Below, one piece after another: positions 35,722 to 44,778 of a DNA stretch of 64,000 nucleotides (position 1 is the first letter of the stretch; every line of letters starts with the position of its first letter). The translations under genes and the position numbers were made by a program. Source of the DNA: an uncultured Muribaculaceae bacterium (GTDB lineage: Bacteria; Bacteroidota; Bacteroidia; Bacteroidales; Muribaculaceae); NCBI GenBank assembly GCA_910578075.1, contig CAJTPK010000017.1:1-64000 (forward strand), written 5' to 3'. The notes under the pieces were generated by a model. The model was given only the letters and a program-made list of their open reading frames with translations, did no database searches and had not been told where the DNA came from.

Positions 35722-36426
35722 TTATAAAAGCATATCCACAAGCGGACCGGCAAGAAATGCAGTCAGGATACCATTGATGATAAGTCCGAGAGTTGCGTAG
35801 GCCCCGTAGCGGTCACCGTATTCGCTGATGCGGCTTGTGCCCATCACATGCGCTGCGGTTCCCATACTCAGGCTCTTTGCCACAGGCGCCTTGACGTTAC
35901 CCCATGACATCATCTTCAATCCGATGACTGCACCGATCATACCAACAACAACCACGATTGCCGAAGTCAATGCCGGGATTCCACCGATCTGACGGGAAAT
36001 CTCAAGGGCAATAGGCGTCGACACCGACTTGGGGGCGAGAGAGCGAATCACATCCTCACTCGCCCCCATCCAGTGTGCTATCAGCACAACTGCCACAATG
36101 CCTACCACACAACCGGTAAGCTCCGCTATGAACAGCGGAAGAAACTGATTCTTTATATGTTTCAGTTCATTATATAGAGGCAGAGCCAAAGCGACAATGG
36201 CAGGTTTGAGCCAGAATTCGATCATCCTTCCGCTACTGTAATATTGTTCGAATGTTATTCCCGTGAGTTTCAGAAATACTATAAGCGAAGCTATGGTGAA
36301 AATCATAGGGTTGAACAACGTAACACGGGTTTTCTTCTGTACCCATGTGAAAAACCAGAATAATATGAACGTGAGCGTTATCAGAAAAAGCTCACCCCTA
36401 ATTACATCACTAATATCCATGATCAA
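35722..36426 (-). CDS. lrgB: LrgB family membrane protein
   Basis: A 234-aa inner-membrane protein with about seven hydrophobic segments and the LrgB hallmarks KPAIVALALPLYNELKHIK, APKSVSTPIALEISRQIGG and GTAAHVMGTSRISEYG. LrgB/CidB proteins work with LrgA/CidA in holin-like control of murein hydrolase activity, or in pyruvate or glycolate transport. Its start overlaps the LrgA stop by four bases (36423-36426). Confidence 0.93.
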   Translation of the reverse strand: MIMDISDVIRGELFLITLTFILFWFFTWVQKKTRVTLFNPMIFTIASLIVFLKLTGITFEQYYSSGRMIEFWLKPAIVALALPLYNELKHIKNQFLPLFIAELTGCVVGIVAVVLIAHWMGASEDVIRSLAPKSVSTPIALEISRQIGGIPALTSAIVVVVGMIGAVIGLKMMSWGNVKAPVAKSLSMGTAAHVMGTSRISEYGDRYGAYATLGLIINGILTAFLAGPLVDMLL

Positions 36427-36776
36427 CTTCTATGACTTTTGATTCTCTTATGGAGAAACTGATGAAGACGTCCAGTTACAACTATCACAAGGAAGATACT
36501 TACCAAGGTAGCTACCGTGATAGGAAGCCACTCCGCCGCGATGATATCAAAATAGAGCATCAGCGCCACCCCCGGCGGCACAAAAAAGAACGCCATATTC
36601 TTTATTAGAAATTTACACACAGGCGCGATTGAGCTGGCATTGACAACTTTGCGCTCAAGTAACGCGGTGAGTATCAACATCCCTATTATGCTGCCGGGAA
36701 TCGACAGCCCCGGGATGAGGGCAATAAGCTCACCGGCAAGAAGACACCCGAAAATAATACCGAATTGTTTTGCCAT
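36423..36776 (-). CDS. lrgA: CidA/LrgA family holin-like protein
   Basis: A 117-aa membrane protein with four hydrophobic segments (FGIIFGCLLAGELIALIPG, IPGSIIGMLILTALL, FLIKNMAFFFVPPGVALML, PITVATLVSIFLVIVVTGRL) and the family motifs IPGSIIGML and FFVPPGV. It is the first gene of the lrgAB pair. A -7-like box TAATTTTG lies 40 bases upstream (36816-36823). Confidence 0.93.
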   Translation of the reverse strand: MAKQFGIIFGCLLAGELIALIPGLSIPGSIIGMLILTALLERKVVNASSIAPVCKFLIKNMAFFFVPPGVALMLYFDIIAAEWLPITVATLVSIFLVIVVTGRLHQFLHKRIKSHRS

Positions 36777-36815
36777 AGTATTCTATTTAGAATCCCTATC
36801 AGGAAAATACAGCTG

Positions 36816-36823
36816 CAAAATTA
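36816..36823 (-). promoter_or_regulatory. Probable -7 box of lrgAB
   Basis: TAATTTTG on the minus strand, an exact TAnnTTTG match, without a clear -33 box. Confidence 0.4.
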
Positions 36824-36847
36824 CTCATTTTTAGGTATACAGAGAAA

Positions 36848-36878
36848 TTGCAGATAGAAAATATTTTTGCTAATTTTG
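36848..36878 (+). promoter_or_regulatory. bioB promoter
   Basis: -33 TTG (36848-36850), 20-nt spacer and -7 TAATTTTG (36871-36878). The leader to the ATG at 36960 is about 75-80 nt. No riboswitch was recognised in it. Confidence 0.6.
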
Positions 36879-36959
36879 TATTCTCCTCCAACCCTAAAGT
36901 CCGAACCCTTTTATACTTTTCAGTTTAGGCTACGGACGACAAAACACGAACTATCCAAA

Positions 36960-37928
36960 ATGATTGATATTCAATATCTAAAAAATAAGATACTCTCCGG
37001 CGAGACATTAAGTCGGGAAGAGGCTCTGTCGCTCTGCGATGTTGACACAGCCTGCCAGCAGGAACTGTGGGATGCCGCAGAAGAAATCACCAAAGCTTTA
37101 TGCTCAAAGACTTTCGATTCATGCTCCATTATCAACGCACGTTCCGGCAAGTGTCCGGAAAATTGCAAATGGTGCGCACAATCCGCCCACTATAAAACCA
37201 AGATAGAAACCTACCCTCTCGTCAGTCACGAGGAATGCATGAGCGTTGCAGACATGAACCGTACGGCAGGTATCAGAAGATTCTCACTTGTGGCAAGCGG
37301 CAGAAAGATGGCAGGCAAAGACCTTGACACAGTATGCGGCTATTACCGGGAATTGCGCGATAAGGGAGGGTTGAAACTCTGCGCATCGATGGGATTGCTT
37401 GGCAAAGATGAGCTAATGAAGCTTTATGATTCAGGGGTGACACGCTATCATTGCAATCTTGAAGCTGCCCCTTCCTATTTCTCTACCCTATGCTCCACTC
37501 ATACTGTCGAGGATAAAATAGAGACTATTCTGCTTGCCAAAGAAATAGGCATGGAGGTATGCAGCGGAGGAATAATAGGCATGGGCGAGAGCCGCAGACA
37601 GCGCATAGAACTCGCTCTGGAGCTTCTTCGTGTTGACCCGCATTCAATACCTATAAATCTACTGTGTCCGATTCCCGGCACACCTCTTGAGAACGAGCAT
37701 CCCCTCAGTGAGGAGGAGGTGCTCAATACAATCTCCTTTTTCCGGTTCATCCACCCTTCGAAAACTCTTCGTTTTGCCGGGGGAAGAGCCAAGATGTCGA
37801 AAGAGAACCAGTTGAAAGCTTTACGCATAGGCATGAACGGAGGCATCATGGGAGATATGCTTACCACAATCGGTTCAAAAGTGAAGGAAGATAAGGAACT
37901 AATTAAAGAGGGTGGATATAGTTTTTAG
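36960..37928 (+). CDS. bioB: Biotin synthase
   Basis: A 322-aa radical-SAM enzyme that inserts sulfur into dethiobiotin. The radical-SAM cluster cysteines are in KCPENCKWCAQS (Cys65, Cys69, Cys72). Other BioB motifs follow: YHCNLEAAPSYF, CSGGIIGMGES, INLLCPIPGTPLEN and LRFAGGRAKM. The start MIDIQYLKNKI at 36960 is chosen over an in-frame ATG at 36867 that would fall inside the promoter. No other biotin genes are nearby. The TonB receptor gene begins 10 bases later and may share the transcript. Confidence 0.96.
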   Translation: MIDIQYLKNKILSGETLSREEALSLCDVDTACQQELWDAAEEITKALCSKTFDSCSIINARSGKCPENCKWCAQSAHYKTKIETYPLVSHEECMSVADMNRTAGIRRFSLVASGRKMAGKDLDTVCGYYRELRDKGGLKLCASMGLLGKDELMKLYDSGVTRYHCNLEAAPSYFSTLCSTHTVEDKIETILLAKEIGMEVCSGGIIGMGESRRQRIELALELLRVDPHSIPINLLCPIPGTPLENEHPLSEEEVLNTISFFRFIHPSKTLRFAGGRAKMSKENQLKALRIGMNGGIMGDMLTTIGSKVKEDKELIKEGGYSF

Positions 37929-37938
37929 AAGTTATTTG

Positions 37939-39969
37939 ATGCGAAAATATATTTTTTCAGCGTGCATATTGACTTTTGCAAGCTCGGCATTGTCTGCACA
38001 AAACAATGCGCAGCAACCTGATTCCATTGAAGAGGCAGAGACTCTTCAGGAGGTCGTAGTGTCTTCACAGGGCACCCGCAAGATGAGATACAGCGCGGGC
38101 AATACGGAACTTATCACAGCAGCCGAGCTGACACGCGCGGCATGCTGCAATCTCGGCGAGAGTTTCACTACCAACCCATCGGTAGATGTCAGCTATACAG
38201 ATGCTGCCACAGGAGCACGCCAGATCCGGCTGCTCGGTCTGGCAGGCACATATGTGCAGATGATGACGGAGAATATTCCGAATTTCCGGGGAGCGGCATC
38301 TCCTTTCGGACTCGGATATATCCCCGGACCATGGATGCAGTCGATATCTGTATCCAAAGGGGCAAGTTCCGTTAAAAACGGATATGAATCCATCAGCGGA
38401 CAGATCAATGTCGAGATGCGGAAACCTCAGCTTGAACCGTCGTTATCAGTAAACGCATATCTCGATCATCGGATGAAGGCGGAGATCAATGCGACAGGAA
38501 ACCTTCATTTCGGAGACAAATGGAGCGGAGGTCTGCTGCTTCACGGTGAAAACAGTTTCAAGGCTCATGACGGCAATGGCGATGGATTCATGGATATGCC
38601 AAAGATACGGCAGGTTTCGGCAATGAACCGCTGGGCATACCTGTCGAACAACTATGTGTTCCAGCTTGCCCTCAAATACCTTGACGAATGCCGTCGAAGC
38701 GGGCAGGATGAACACATACATACCGGTTCTGAAACCGATAAACCGTTATATAAGATTGATATAGACACGCGACGTGGCGAGGTATTCACAAAAAATGCTT
38801 TCATTTTCGATAAGGAGAACGATGGCAACATCGCCCTCATCCTTTCAGGTTCATATCATCATCAGAAGTCAAAATATGGTGTGAAACATTATAATGTAGA
38901 TCAAGGTAATGTTTATGCATCGCTGATGTTTGAACGTAAATGGAATGAAATCCACTCGCTGTCCACCGGTCTAAGTTTCAATTACGATCACTACCGGGAG
39001 AATATTCTTCTTGACGCATCAGACCCTGCTTTCAACACTAAAGATATTGAGGCTGTGAGCGGGCTATACGGACAATACACGCTTAATCTTGATTCCAAGT
39101 TGATCGCGATGGCTGGTATAAGATTTGATTACTCCTCATTATTTCATCATGTGATGGTTACACCGCGTATACATGTAAGGTGGAATCCGTCTGACGATTT
39201 CTCCTTCAATATCTCCGGTGGCCGCGGCTTTCGAACGGCTCATGTACTTGCGGAACACAACTACCTCCTCGCGTCCTCCCGCAGTCTCAACTTCTACTAT
39301 CGACCTCTTCAGGAGTCTGCATGGAACTATGGTGCGGGTGCATCATGGACTCCCTCTTTCTTGAACGGCAGATACACACTTTCGGCTGAATATTATTTCA
39401 CGAATTTCAGGGAAAACGTGTGCATGGATTTCGATAGCAACCCTCATGCCGTCAATATTTACGGACAAATCGGAAAATCGCGTAGCCATACCTTCCAGAC
39501 TGAACTGACAGCCCGCATATTACCGGAATTGACTGTGACCGGTGCGTACCGTCTTACGGATGTACGGACAGACTATGGCTCCGGAATGGAACAGAAACCG
39601 CTCACATCGCGCTCGAAAGGATTGCTTACAGCGAGCTGGACTCCCCAGATGGGATTATGGCAGGCAGATGTAACCTTATCGATCAACGGAGGCGGGCGCA
39701 TGCCGAAACCTTACGAATTGAAAGACGGAACCCTCTCGTGGAATCCGACGTACCGCACATTCTGCACACTTAATGCTCAGCTTACACGCAACTTCCGTCA
39801 TTGGGCAGTATATATCGGTGGTGAGAACCTCACGGGATACACCCAGAAAAATCCGATCATCGGCGCATCCGATCCGTGGGGACCGAATTTTGATTCGACT
39901 ATGATCTGGGGGCCGCTTCACGGTGCGGTCGTATATGTCGGTTTCCGCTACAACATCACCAAGTATTAA
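37939..39969 (+). CDS. TonB-dependent outer-membrane receptor
   Basis: A 676-aa receptor with a signal peptide (MRKYIFSACILTFASSALSAQ). There is no CarboxypepD-like domain; the plug starts at once (LQEVVVSSQGTRKM, ..RQIRLLGLAGTYVQMMTENIPN, VSKGASSVKNGYESISGQINVEMRKP), then a 22-strand-type barrel ending in YVGFRYNITKY. This is the siderophore/metal type and not a SusC. The gene directly after encodes a heavy-metal-associated protein, so copper or another metal complex is a plausible substrate. That is inference. Confidence 0.9.
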   Translation: MRKYIFSACILTFASSALSAQNNAQQPDSIEEAETLQEVVVSSQGTRKMRYSAGNTELITAAELTRAACCNLGESFTTNPSVDVSYTDAATGARQIRLLGLAGTYVQMMTENIPNFRGAASPFGLGYIPGPWMQSISVSKGASSVKNGYESISGQINVEMRKPQLEPSLSVNAYLDHRMKAEINATGNLHFGDKWSGGLLLHGENSFKAHDGNGDGFMDMPKIRQVSAMNRWAYLSNNYVFQLALKYLDECRRSGQDEHIHTGSETDKPLYKIDIDTRRGEVFTKNAFIFDKENDGNIALILSGSYHHQKSKYGVKHYNVDQGNVYASLMFERKWNEIHSLSTGLSFNYDHYRENILLDASDPAFNTKDIEAVSGLYGQYTLNLDSKLIAMAGIRFDYSSLFHHVMVTPRIHVRWNPSDDFSFNISGGRGFRTAHVLAEHNYLLASSRSLNFYYRPLQESAWNYGAGASWTPSFLNGRYTLSAEYYFTNFRENVCMDFDSNPHAVNIYGQIGKSRSHTFQTELTARILPELTVTGAYRLTDVRTDYGSGMEQKPLTSRSKGLLTASWTPQMGLWQADVTLSINGGGRMPKPYELKDGTLSWNPTYRTFCTLNAQLTRNFRHWAVYIGGENLTGYTQKNPIIGASDPWGPNFDSTMIWGPLHGAVVYVGFRYNITKY

Positions 39970-40005
39970 CGACACCAATAATTAACAAACCAAACAATAA
40001 TAGAA

Positions 40006-40395
40006 ATGAAGAAGATTTTATTTATTCTGGCGGCTGTAATAATAGCATTCAGTGCCGGTGCAAAAGTATCCAATGATACCACAGTGTGTTTCAAGATCTC
40101 GCCTGCTATGTCATGCATCAACTGCGAGACTAAAATCAAGACAAATCTCCGCTATGAGAAAGGTATCAGCGCCATCGAGGCCACAGCTCCCGGTGATCAG
40201 GTCAAGATAAAATTCAACAAGACCAAGACAGATGCCGCCAAAATCGCAAAAGCATTCGGAAAAATCGGTTACAAGGCAATCCCCGCAAACGCATGCGAAC
40301 TCAAGGGACACAACGGAAAGACCACCTGCGGCAAAACCAAATGCTGCAACAAAGCCGCCACATGCTGCCAGGACAAAAAAGACTGCAGCAAATAA
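40006..40395 (+). CDS. Secreted HMA-domain protein with Cys-rich tail
   Basis: A 129-aa protein with a signal peptide (to about residue 19). One heavy-metal-associated domain follows: PAMSCINCETKI (MxCxxC at Cys37 and Cys40), later GISAIEATAPGDQVKIKFNKTKT and the closing strand of the fold. The last 35 residues hold nine cysteines in CGKTKCCNK and CCQDKKDCSK-like clusters. It probably binds copper or another soft metal in the periplasm, handing it to or receiving it from the TonB receptor encoded 36 bases upstream. Confidence 0.87.
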   Translation: MKKILFILAAVIIAFSAGAKVSNDTTVCFKISPAMSCINCETKIKTNLRYEKGISAIEATAPGDQVKIKFNKTKTDAAKIAKAFGKIGYKAIPANACELKGHNGKTTCGKTKCCNKAATCCQDKKDCSK

Positions 40396-40411
40396 AATAC
40401 AATAGAAAAGA

Positions 40412-40443
40412 ACGGAGATGCCACACTTTTGTGACATCTCCGT
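40412..40443. terminator. Terminator between the HMA gene and the secreted two-module gene
   Basis: Arms ACGGAGATG and CATCTCCGT pair perfectly over nine bases. The minus-strand exit is TCTTTTCTATT. It lies between convergent genes, so it may serve both. Confidence 0.7.
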
Positions 40444-40486
40444 CTAAAAACCACTATTCCCAACTCAGAACAGTAACAACAATCTA

Positions 40487-42022
40487 CTAATAAACAATCT
40501 TTCTTACCTCTGTTCCTTTCTTCTCTATCACTATATCACCCTTTGCCGGTACAGAAATCCTAACGCCCTGCAGATTGTAATATTCAGCCTCCTGCCGGTC
40601 AACTTGCAGAATTTCAACAACCGATGTGGGTGTTGTATTCTTGACAACCAAAGACTTCACTTCTGACTCCTGCCCATCCTTATTTTCAACATAATAGCTT
40701 ATTGTGCCGGGAGAATCAACAGTGACAACACCATTTTCACTTGCCATGAAACCATCGCGTTCTACATTTCTGGTCAATTGCTCAGGCTCAAACATGTAAT
40801 ACACCCTCATTTCTTCATCTGATAAAATCTCGATATCCCTCGAACCTTTGCTAAAGTCATGGTAAAGAATTCCACCAACCATATCAGGGAGATCGAGAAC
40901 CGGAGATTCAATCATCGGGAGATAAGTCAATGTATAATTTCTTATCGCAACCCAATCTGTTCCGCTCTGCGCCTCCTTAACGATACCGATTTTCAAATCT
41001 TCCCCTTCAGACAATCTTACAAACAAAGAATTCACATAATGACCATCTGCAAACAGTGAACCTGCACCTGCGATGTTCTCTTTCCCTTTCAAGTCAATCT
41101 CATCCTTTATTGAATAAAAATCAGCCACTCCGATTTTCTCCTCATTGGCAATAAGATATACATTATCCGTACCTCTGCGGAAGGCCTGACAACAAACCTT
41201 ATACTTGCCGGCATCCAGCCCCGAGATCGTCTGAGTCATATTTATTGTCTTGCGATACCATTCATGAGCACCGGCTGCAATAGCAGTTTCATCCTCAATA
41301 GTCACAGGATATTCACTCCATGAAACATTGGGACTTGTCGCAAAATCAGGATTAGCCAATCTGTCTGTGACATCCAATCTTTCTGAATTTTCGTTCTCCT
41401 GATAATAGAGTTTGAAATTTCCTACACATAACCATGACCTTTGTGCCCTCCATTGGCTTGGTGTTGTGAATCCCAATCGCAGACACCCATCTGATTCCAA
41501 AATGCATTTAGCTGAATTCTTATATTCACCCTTGGCAAAAGCCGCGGCGGCAGTGTTAGTTCTATCAGGGAATGTATAAGGTTCATATGTATATGCATTT
41601 TCAGAATATAGCGATTTAACCTTCACTCCATACTTATTGACATCATCATCTGTGTCGGGGTCAAATGCAGTTGATTGGTTATAACTGAATGTTGTTCCAG
41701 GTTTAATATAAATGAAGCCTTCCACACTATCCTCGCTGTCAGCACTCGAATGATTTGCGCCGTAGCGGTAGAAACCATTGCATTCAAGCGTATAAATACC
41801 TGCCGGCATACCCACAAGAATCTGATATTTCTGTGCATTTGTAAGATTGTATAGTTCCGCAACCCCATCTGCCTGCGACCACCCGGCATTTGTACCTCTC
41901 CATTCATTCAGAAGATTTCCGGCTCCGATCCTGGATGTCAAATCGACAGGACCCTGGGCGGATACTGCAAGTGTTGATAGCATCACAACCGCGCCTGCAA
42001 CTAATTTAGTCGAATTTTTCAT
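40487..42022 (-). CDS. Secreted protein with two carbohydrate-binding-like modules
   Basis: A 511-aa secreted protein (signal peptide ending VSAQ). Two similar beta-sandwich modules are visible: residues about 25-215 (DLTSRIGAGNLLNEWRGTNAGWSQ, then LPAGIYTLECNGFYRYG) and about 215-375 (DVTDRLANPDFATSPNVSWSEYP, then LDAGKYKVCCQAFRRGTD). They look like carbohydrate-binding sandwich modules. No catalytic domain is recognised. The tail AEYYNLQGVRISVPAKG is the short sorting-like tail seen on GH53. It lies downstream of GH51 and is likely the last gene of the main locus. Confidence 0.7.
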   Translation of the reverse strand: MKNSTKLVAGAVVMLSTLAVSAQGPVDLTSRIGAGNLLNEWRGTNAGWSQADGVAELYNLTNAQKYQILVGMPAGIYTLECNGFYRYGANHSSADSEDSVEGFIYIKPGTTFSYNQSTAFDPDTDDDVNKYGVKVKSLYSENAYTYEPYTFPDRTNTAAAAFAKGEYKNSAKCILESDGCLRLGFTTPSQWRAQRSWLCVGNFKLYYQENENSERLDVTDRLANPDFATSPNVSWSEYPVTIEDETAIAAGAHEWYRKTINMTQTISGLDAGKYKVCCQAFRRGTDNVYLIANEEKIGVADFYSIKDEIDLKGKENIAGAGSLFADGHYVNSLFVRLSEGEDLKIGIVKEAQSGTDWVAIRNYTLTYLPMIESPVLDLPDMVGGILYHDFSKGSRDIEILSDEEMRVYYMFEPEQLTRNVERDGFMASENGVVTVDSPGTISYYVENKDGQESEVKSLVVKNTTPTSVVEILQVDRQEAEYYNLQGVRISVPAKGDIVIEKKGTEVRKIVY

Positions 42023-42074
42023 AATGTTTAGTTTATAAATTATAGTTTAAATTGATTTTAAGCAAGTCAAGGTT

Positions 42075-44612
42075 TTAATCTGACAAGCTGTCATTATTTG
42101 CCATATTCTGAATTGGATCTTTACATCCTTCTATTGTATATACTGTGATTGAGTATGGTGCAAACTCAGCATGATCCAGTTCAGAAGCGCTGCATCTTCT
42201 CTCGCTATAATCAGCAGCAGTATCATCCGGCTTACCTGAAAGAGTCTTTCTGACAACCCTGCCGATATTTTCAACCCCCAAATCAATTGCAGCATACATC
42301 TTGACGGGGAGAAGGTTCACAACTTTCACGAATGTCACTTTGGTAGATGTGTTGTATACAGCCGACACCCCAAGCCTCCGGACCACATCTTTCATGTCGT
42401 TGTCAGTCGTAACGACCTCAGACGGCATATACCTGTCACCGGAATGACATCCGAACAGCTTCTGCACCTCATAATCAACAGTAGGATACACATTGGCGCC
42501 ATCGAAATATATAAGATCCGGATTCCACTGTGTATATCCCTTCCTTGCCAGAAGAGGAGCATATGAGGTCATACGCACAATATCGGAATTTCTCTCTACA
42601 TTCGTAAGAAACAAGGCTGTTGACAACGCTGTTTCTACTGTAGACCGACGCTTTGGCTCATGAGCCGCATATTCACCAAGATAAACAGCAGAACGTGTGC
42701 GTGGATACTCATCATAATAATCCCCGTTGTTAATATACCATCCAGGGCTGTTGTAATTATGCTCATCCACCATGGGAAGGTTTAGATTTTCCGCAAATTT
42801 CCAACCCGCCTCATAGTCAGATCCTTCCGAGAACGGCCCGGTTGTGCCAATAACAATTATCTCAGGATACTTTTCCTTTACTGCATCGTATATCATTTTA
42901 AAACGCGTTTCAAACACATCCGAAATCATATCTTCATTTCCGATACCGATATATTTGAGATTGAAAGGTTCCGGATGTCCGGCATCGGCCCTGACCTTTC
43001 CCCATTTCGTTGATTTGTCACCGTTAGCCCATTCTATGAGATCCAGCACATCCTGTATATAGCCATGCATTTCTTCCATTGGAATCCCACCCATCTGTCC
43101 GTAAGACGTTATAAGATCGTGGGAATGATGTGATGGCCCGGAAATGCCCGAATTCTGACAAGATACTCCAGCTGCAACAACAGGCAAAGGCTCCGCACCT
43201 ATATCTTCGCAGAATTGAAAATATTCGAAATAACCGAGTCCCCGGCTTTGATGATAACGCCAAATATTCGGAGCATGCTTACGCGATTCCAGAGGACCTA
43301 CGGATTCCTTCCAATTGTAGATATTGTCAATTCCATCACCGTGCACAAGACACCCCCCGGGAAATCTTACAAACTTTGGATGAATATCAGCGATAACCCG
43401 CGCCAGATCTTCACGCAATCCGTTCGGACGGTTTTTGAATGTCTTGCGAGGGAAAAGCGACACCATATCCAGATCTATAGAAACATGAGGAGGTATATGG
43501 ATCTCCAATGTCGCAGAATCGCAACTCTCTTTACTTTTCAATCCACATTGAAGTTTTGTCCATGATGGGTTGAGTCCGGAACATGTTTTCCTTGCCAAAA
43601 CCGAACCATCATTGTGTCGCAACATAATTTCGAATGAAACACGCTTGCCGGAATTATTGCGACAATACATAGATAAATCATAGGAGTCTCCTTTTTTCAG
43701 ACATATGCCATCATATCCCTTGTTAGCAAGAACTGCCCCCTTATCTGAAGTTTTTAAAGAAAGATAATGTGAATTATTCTCGTGCAATGGGTTTTCCTCT
43801 TTAATCGAATGCATCACATTATTACCCTTGACCTCCCAGGCGAACATAGCATTCCAATCCGGATTCCTGTTGCCGTCAGCTTTCGAGTATTCGAAATCTC
43901 GATTTTGAAGCAATTCGGCATAAAGACCTCCGTCCGCTGCATAATTCAGGTCTTCAAAAAAGACACCTACAAACATATCCGACACAGGCTTGGCATTGGA
44001 TCTGTCTATCCGTATACGAGTCCTCACATCACCAAGATTTTCATATATCTTGTCATCATGTATAAGACGCTCACCTCTGTTTCGATTTCTTTTTCCTTTA
44101 ACAGCTGAGTTATTGACATATTTTTCTATCGCAACTTTCGGAACACACGAAATATACCCTGCAATGGTATCCCCTTCCACAACCTCAGAAGAAGCCCTGA
44201 TTTTTCCGATCATCGTCAAGATCTTGCTATCAGCTTCAACAGATTTCATGAACCGCTGCGGTTTCCACACCGTCATATCCTCCGATGTTGTAACAGCTAT
44301 GCTTTCCGACTCCCTGTCAAGCCCCCATACAGCTGTCCACATATCATCATGGAAAATAACTCTCGGTGCATACATGCATTTAAGACTTCCGAAATCACTG
44401 CGTACAATTCCACGCTTTCCATTAAGAGGCAACCATTGTTCACCTTGCGCTTCTCTCCAGGCCAAGCGCATTCCACCTCTGCCGTTATCGTGGGTTGACG
44501 TGTAACAAAACATTTCCGCCATGCCACTATCTGCAACTGCAACTGCAGACGGGAACGCTACGGCACACATCACATAAATCAATACTGATAAAATTAATCT
44601 TCTCATTATCAT
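42075..44612 (-). CDS. GH51 alpha-L-arabinofuranosidase, secreted, with extra N-terminal domain
   Basis: An 845-aa secreted enzyme that releases terminal arabinofuranose from arabinan or arabinoxylan. The GH51 core starts near residue 195 (RIRIDRSNAKPVSDMFVGVFFEDLNYAADGG). The acid/base Glu560 is in IGIGNEDM and the nucleophile Glu647 in VYLGEYAA. The first 190 residues (APRVIFHDDMWTAVWGLDRE, AVTTSEDMTVWKPQRF) resemble a partial five-bladed GH43-like fold. A carbohydrate-binding-like region lies before the barrel. A strong hairpin separates it from the GH43 gene, so it may have its own promoter. Confidence 0.92.
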   Translation of the reverse strand: MIMRRLILSVLIYVMCAVAFPSAVAVADSGMAEMFCYTSTHDNGRGGMRLAWREAQGEQWLPLNGKRGIVRSDFGSLKCMYAPRVIFHDDMWTAVWGLDRESESIAVTTSEDMTVWKPQRFMKSVEADSKILTMIGKIRASSEVVEGDTIAGYISCVPKVAIEKYVNNSAVKGKRNRNRGERLIHDDKIYENLGDVRTRIRIDRSNAKPVSDMFVGVFFEDLNYAADGGLYAELLQNRDFEYSKADGNRNPDWNAMFAWEVKGNNVMHSIKEENPLHENNSHYLSLKTSDKGAVLANKGYDGICLKKGDSYDLSMYCRNNSGKRVSFEIMLRHNDGSVLARKTCSGLNPSWTKLQCGLKSKESCDSATLEIHIPPHVSIDLDMVSLFPRKTFKNRPNGLREDLARVIADIHPKFVRFPGGCLVHGDGIDNIYNWKESVGPLESRKHAPNIWRYHQSRGLGYFEYFQFCEDIGAEPLPVVAAGVSCQNSGISGPSHHSHDLITSYGQMGGIPMEEMHGYIQDVLDLIEWANGDKSTKWGKVRADAGHPEPFNLKYIGIGNEDMISDVFETRFKMIYDAVKEKYPEIIVIGTTGPFSEGSDYEAGWKFAENLNLPMVDEHNYNSPGWYINNGDYYDEYPRTRSAVYLGEYAAHEPKRRSTVETALSTALFLTNVERNSDIVRMTSYAPLLARKGYTQWNPDLIYFDGANVYPTVDYEVQKLFGCHSGDRYMPSEVVTTDNDMKDVVRRLGVSAVYNTSTKVTFVKVVNLLPVKMYAAIDLGVENIGRVVRKTLSGKPDDTAADYSERRCSASELDHAEFAPYSITVYTIEGCKDPIQNMANNDSLSD

Positions 44613-44663
44613 AAAGTATATGATGCAAAATTAGCGATCGGCACAGTCATATATGTATAAAAA

Positions 44664-44722
44664 TTTTCTCATGGTTGTGTTGCAACAGTATCACTTCCAC
44701 TGTTTACACAACCATGAGAAAA
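44664..44722 (-). terminator. Strong hairpin between the GH43 and GH51 genes
   Basis: TTTTCTCATGGTTGTGT (44664-44680) and its exact reverse complement (44706-44722) form a 17-bp stem, and an inner AACAGT/ACTGTT stem extends it. On the minus strand the hairpin is followed by a T-run (TTTTTATA), a typical rho-independent terminator or attenuator inside the gene cluster. Confidence 0.75.
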
Positions 44723-44778
44723 AATTTATCTATCTAAAGAGCTACTTCCAGATAGGTTATATCATACAAGATAATATT

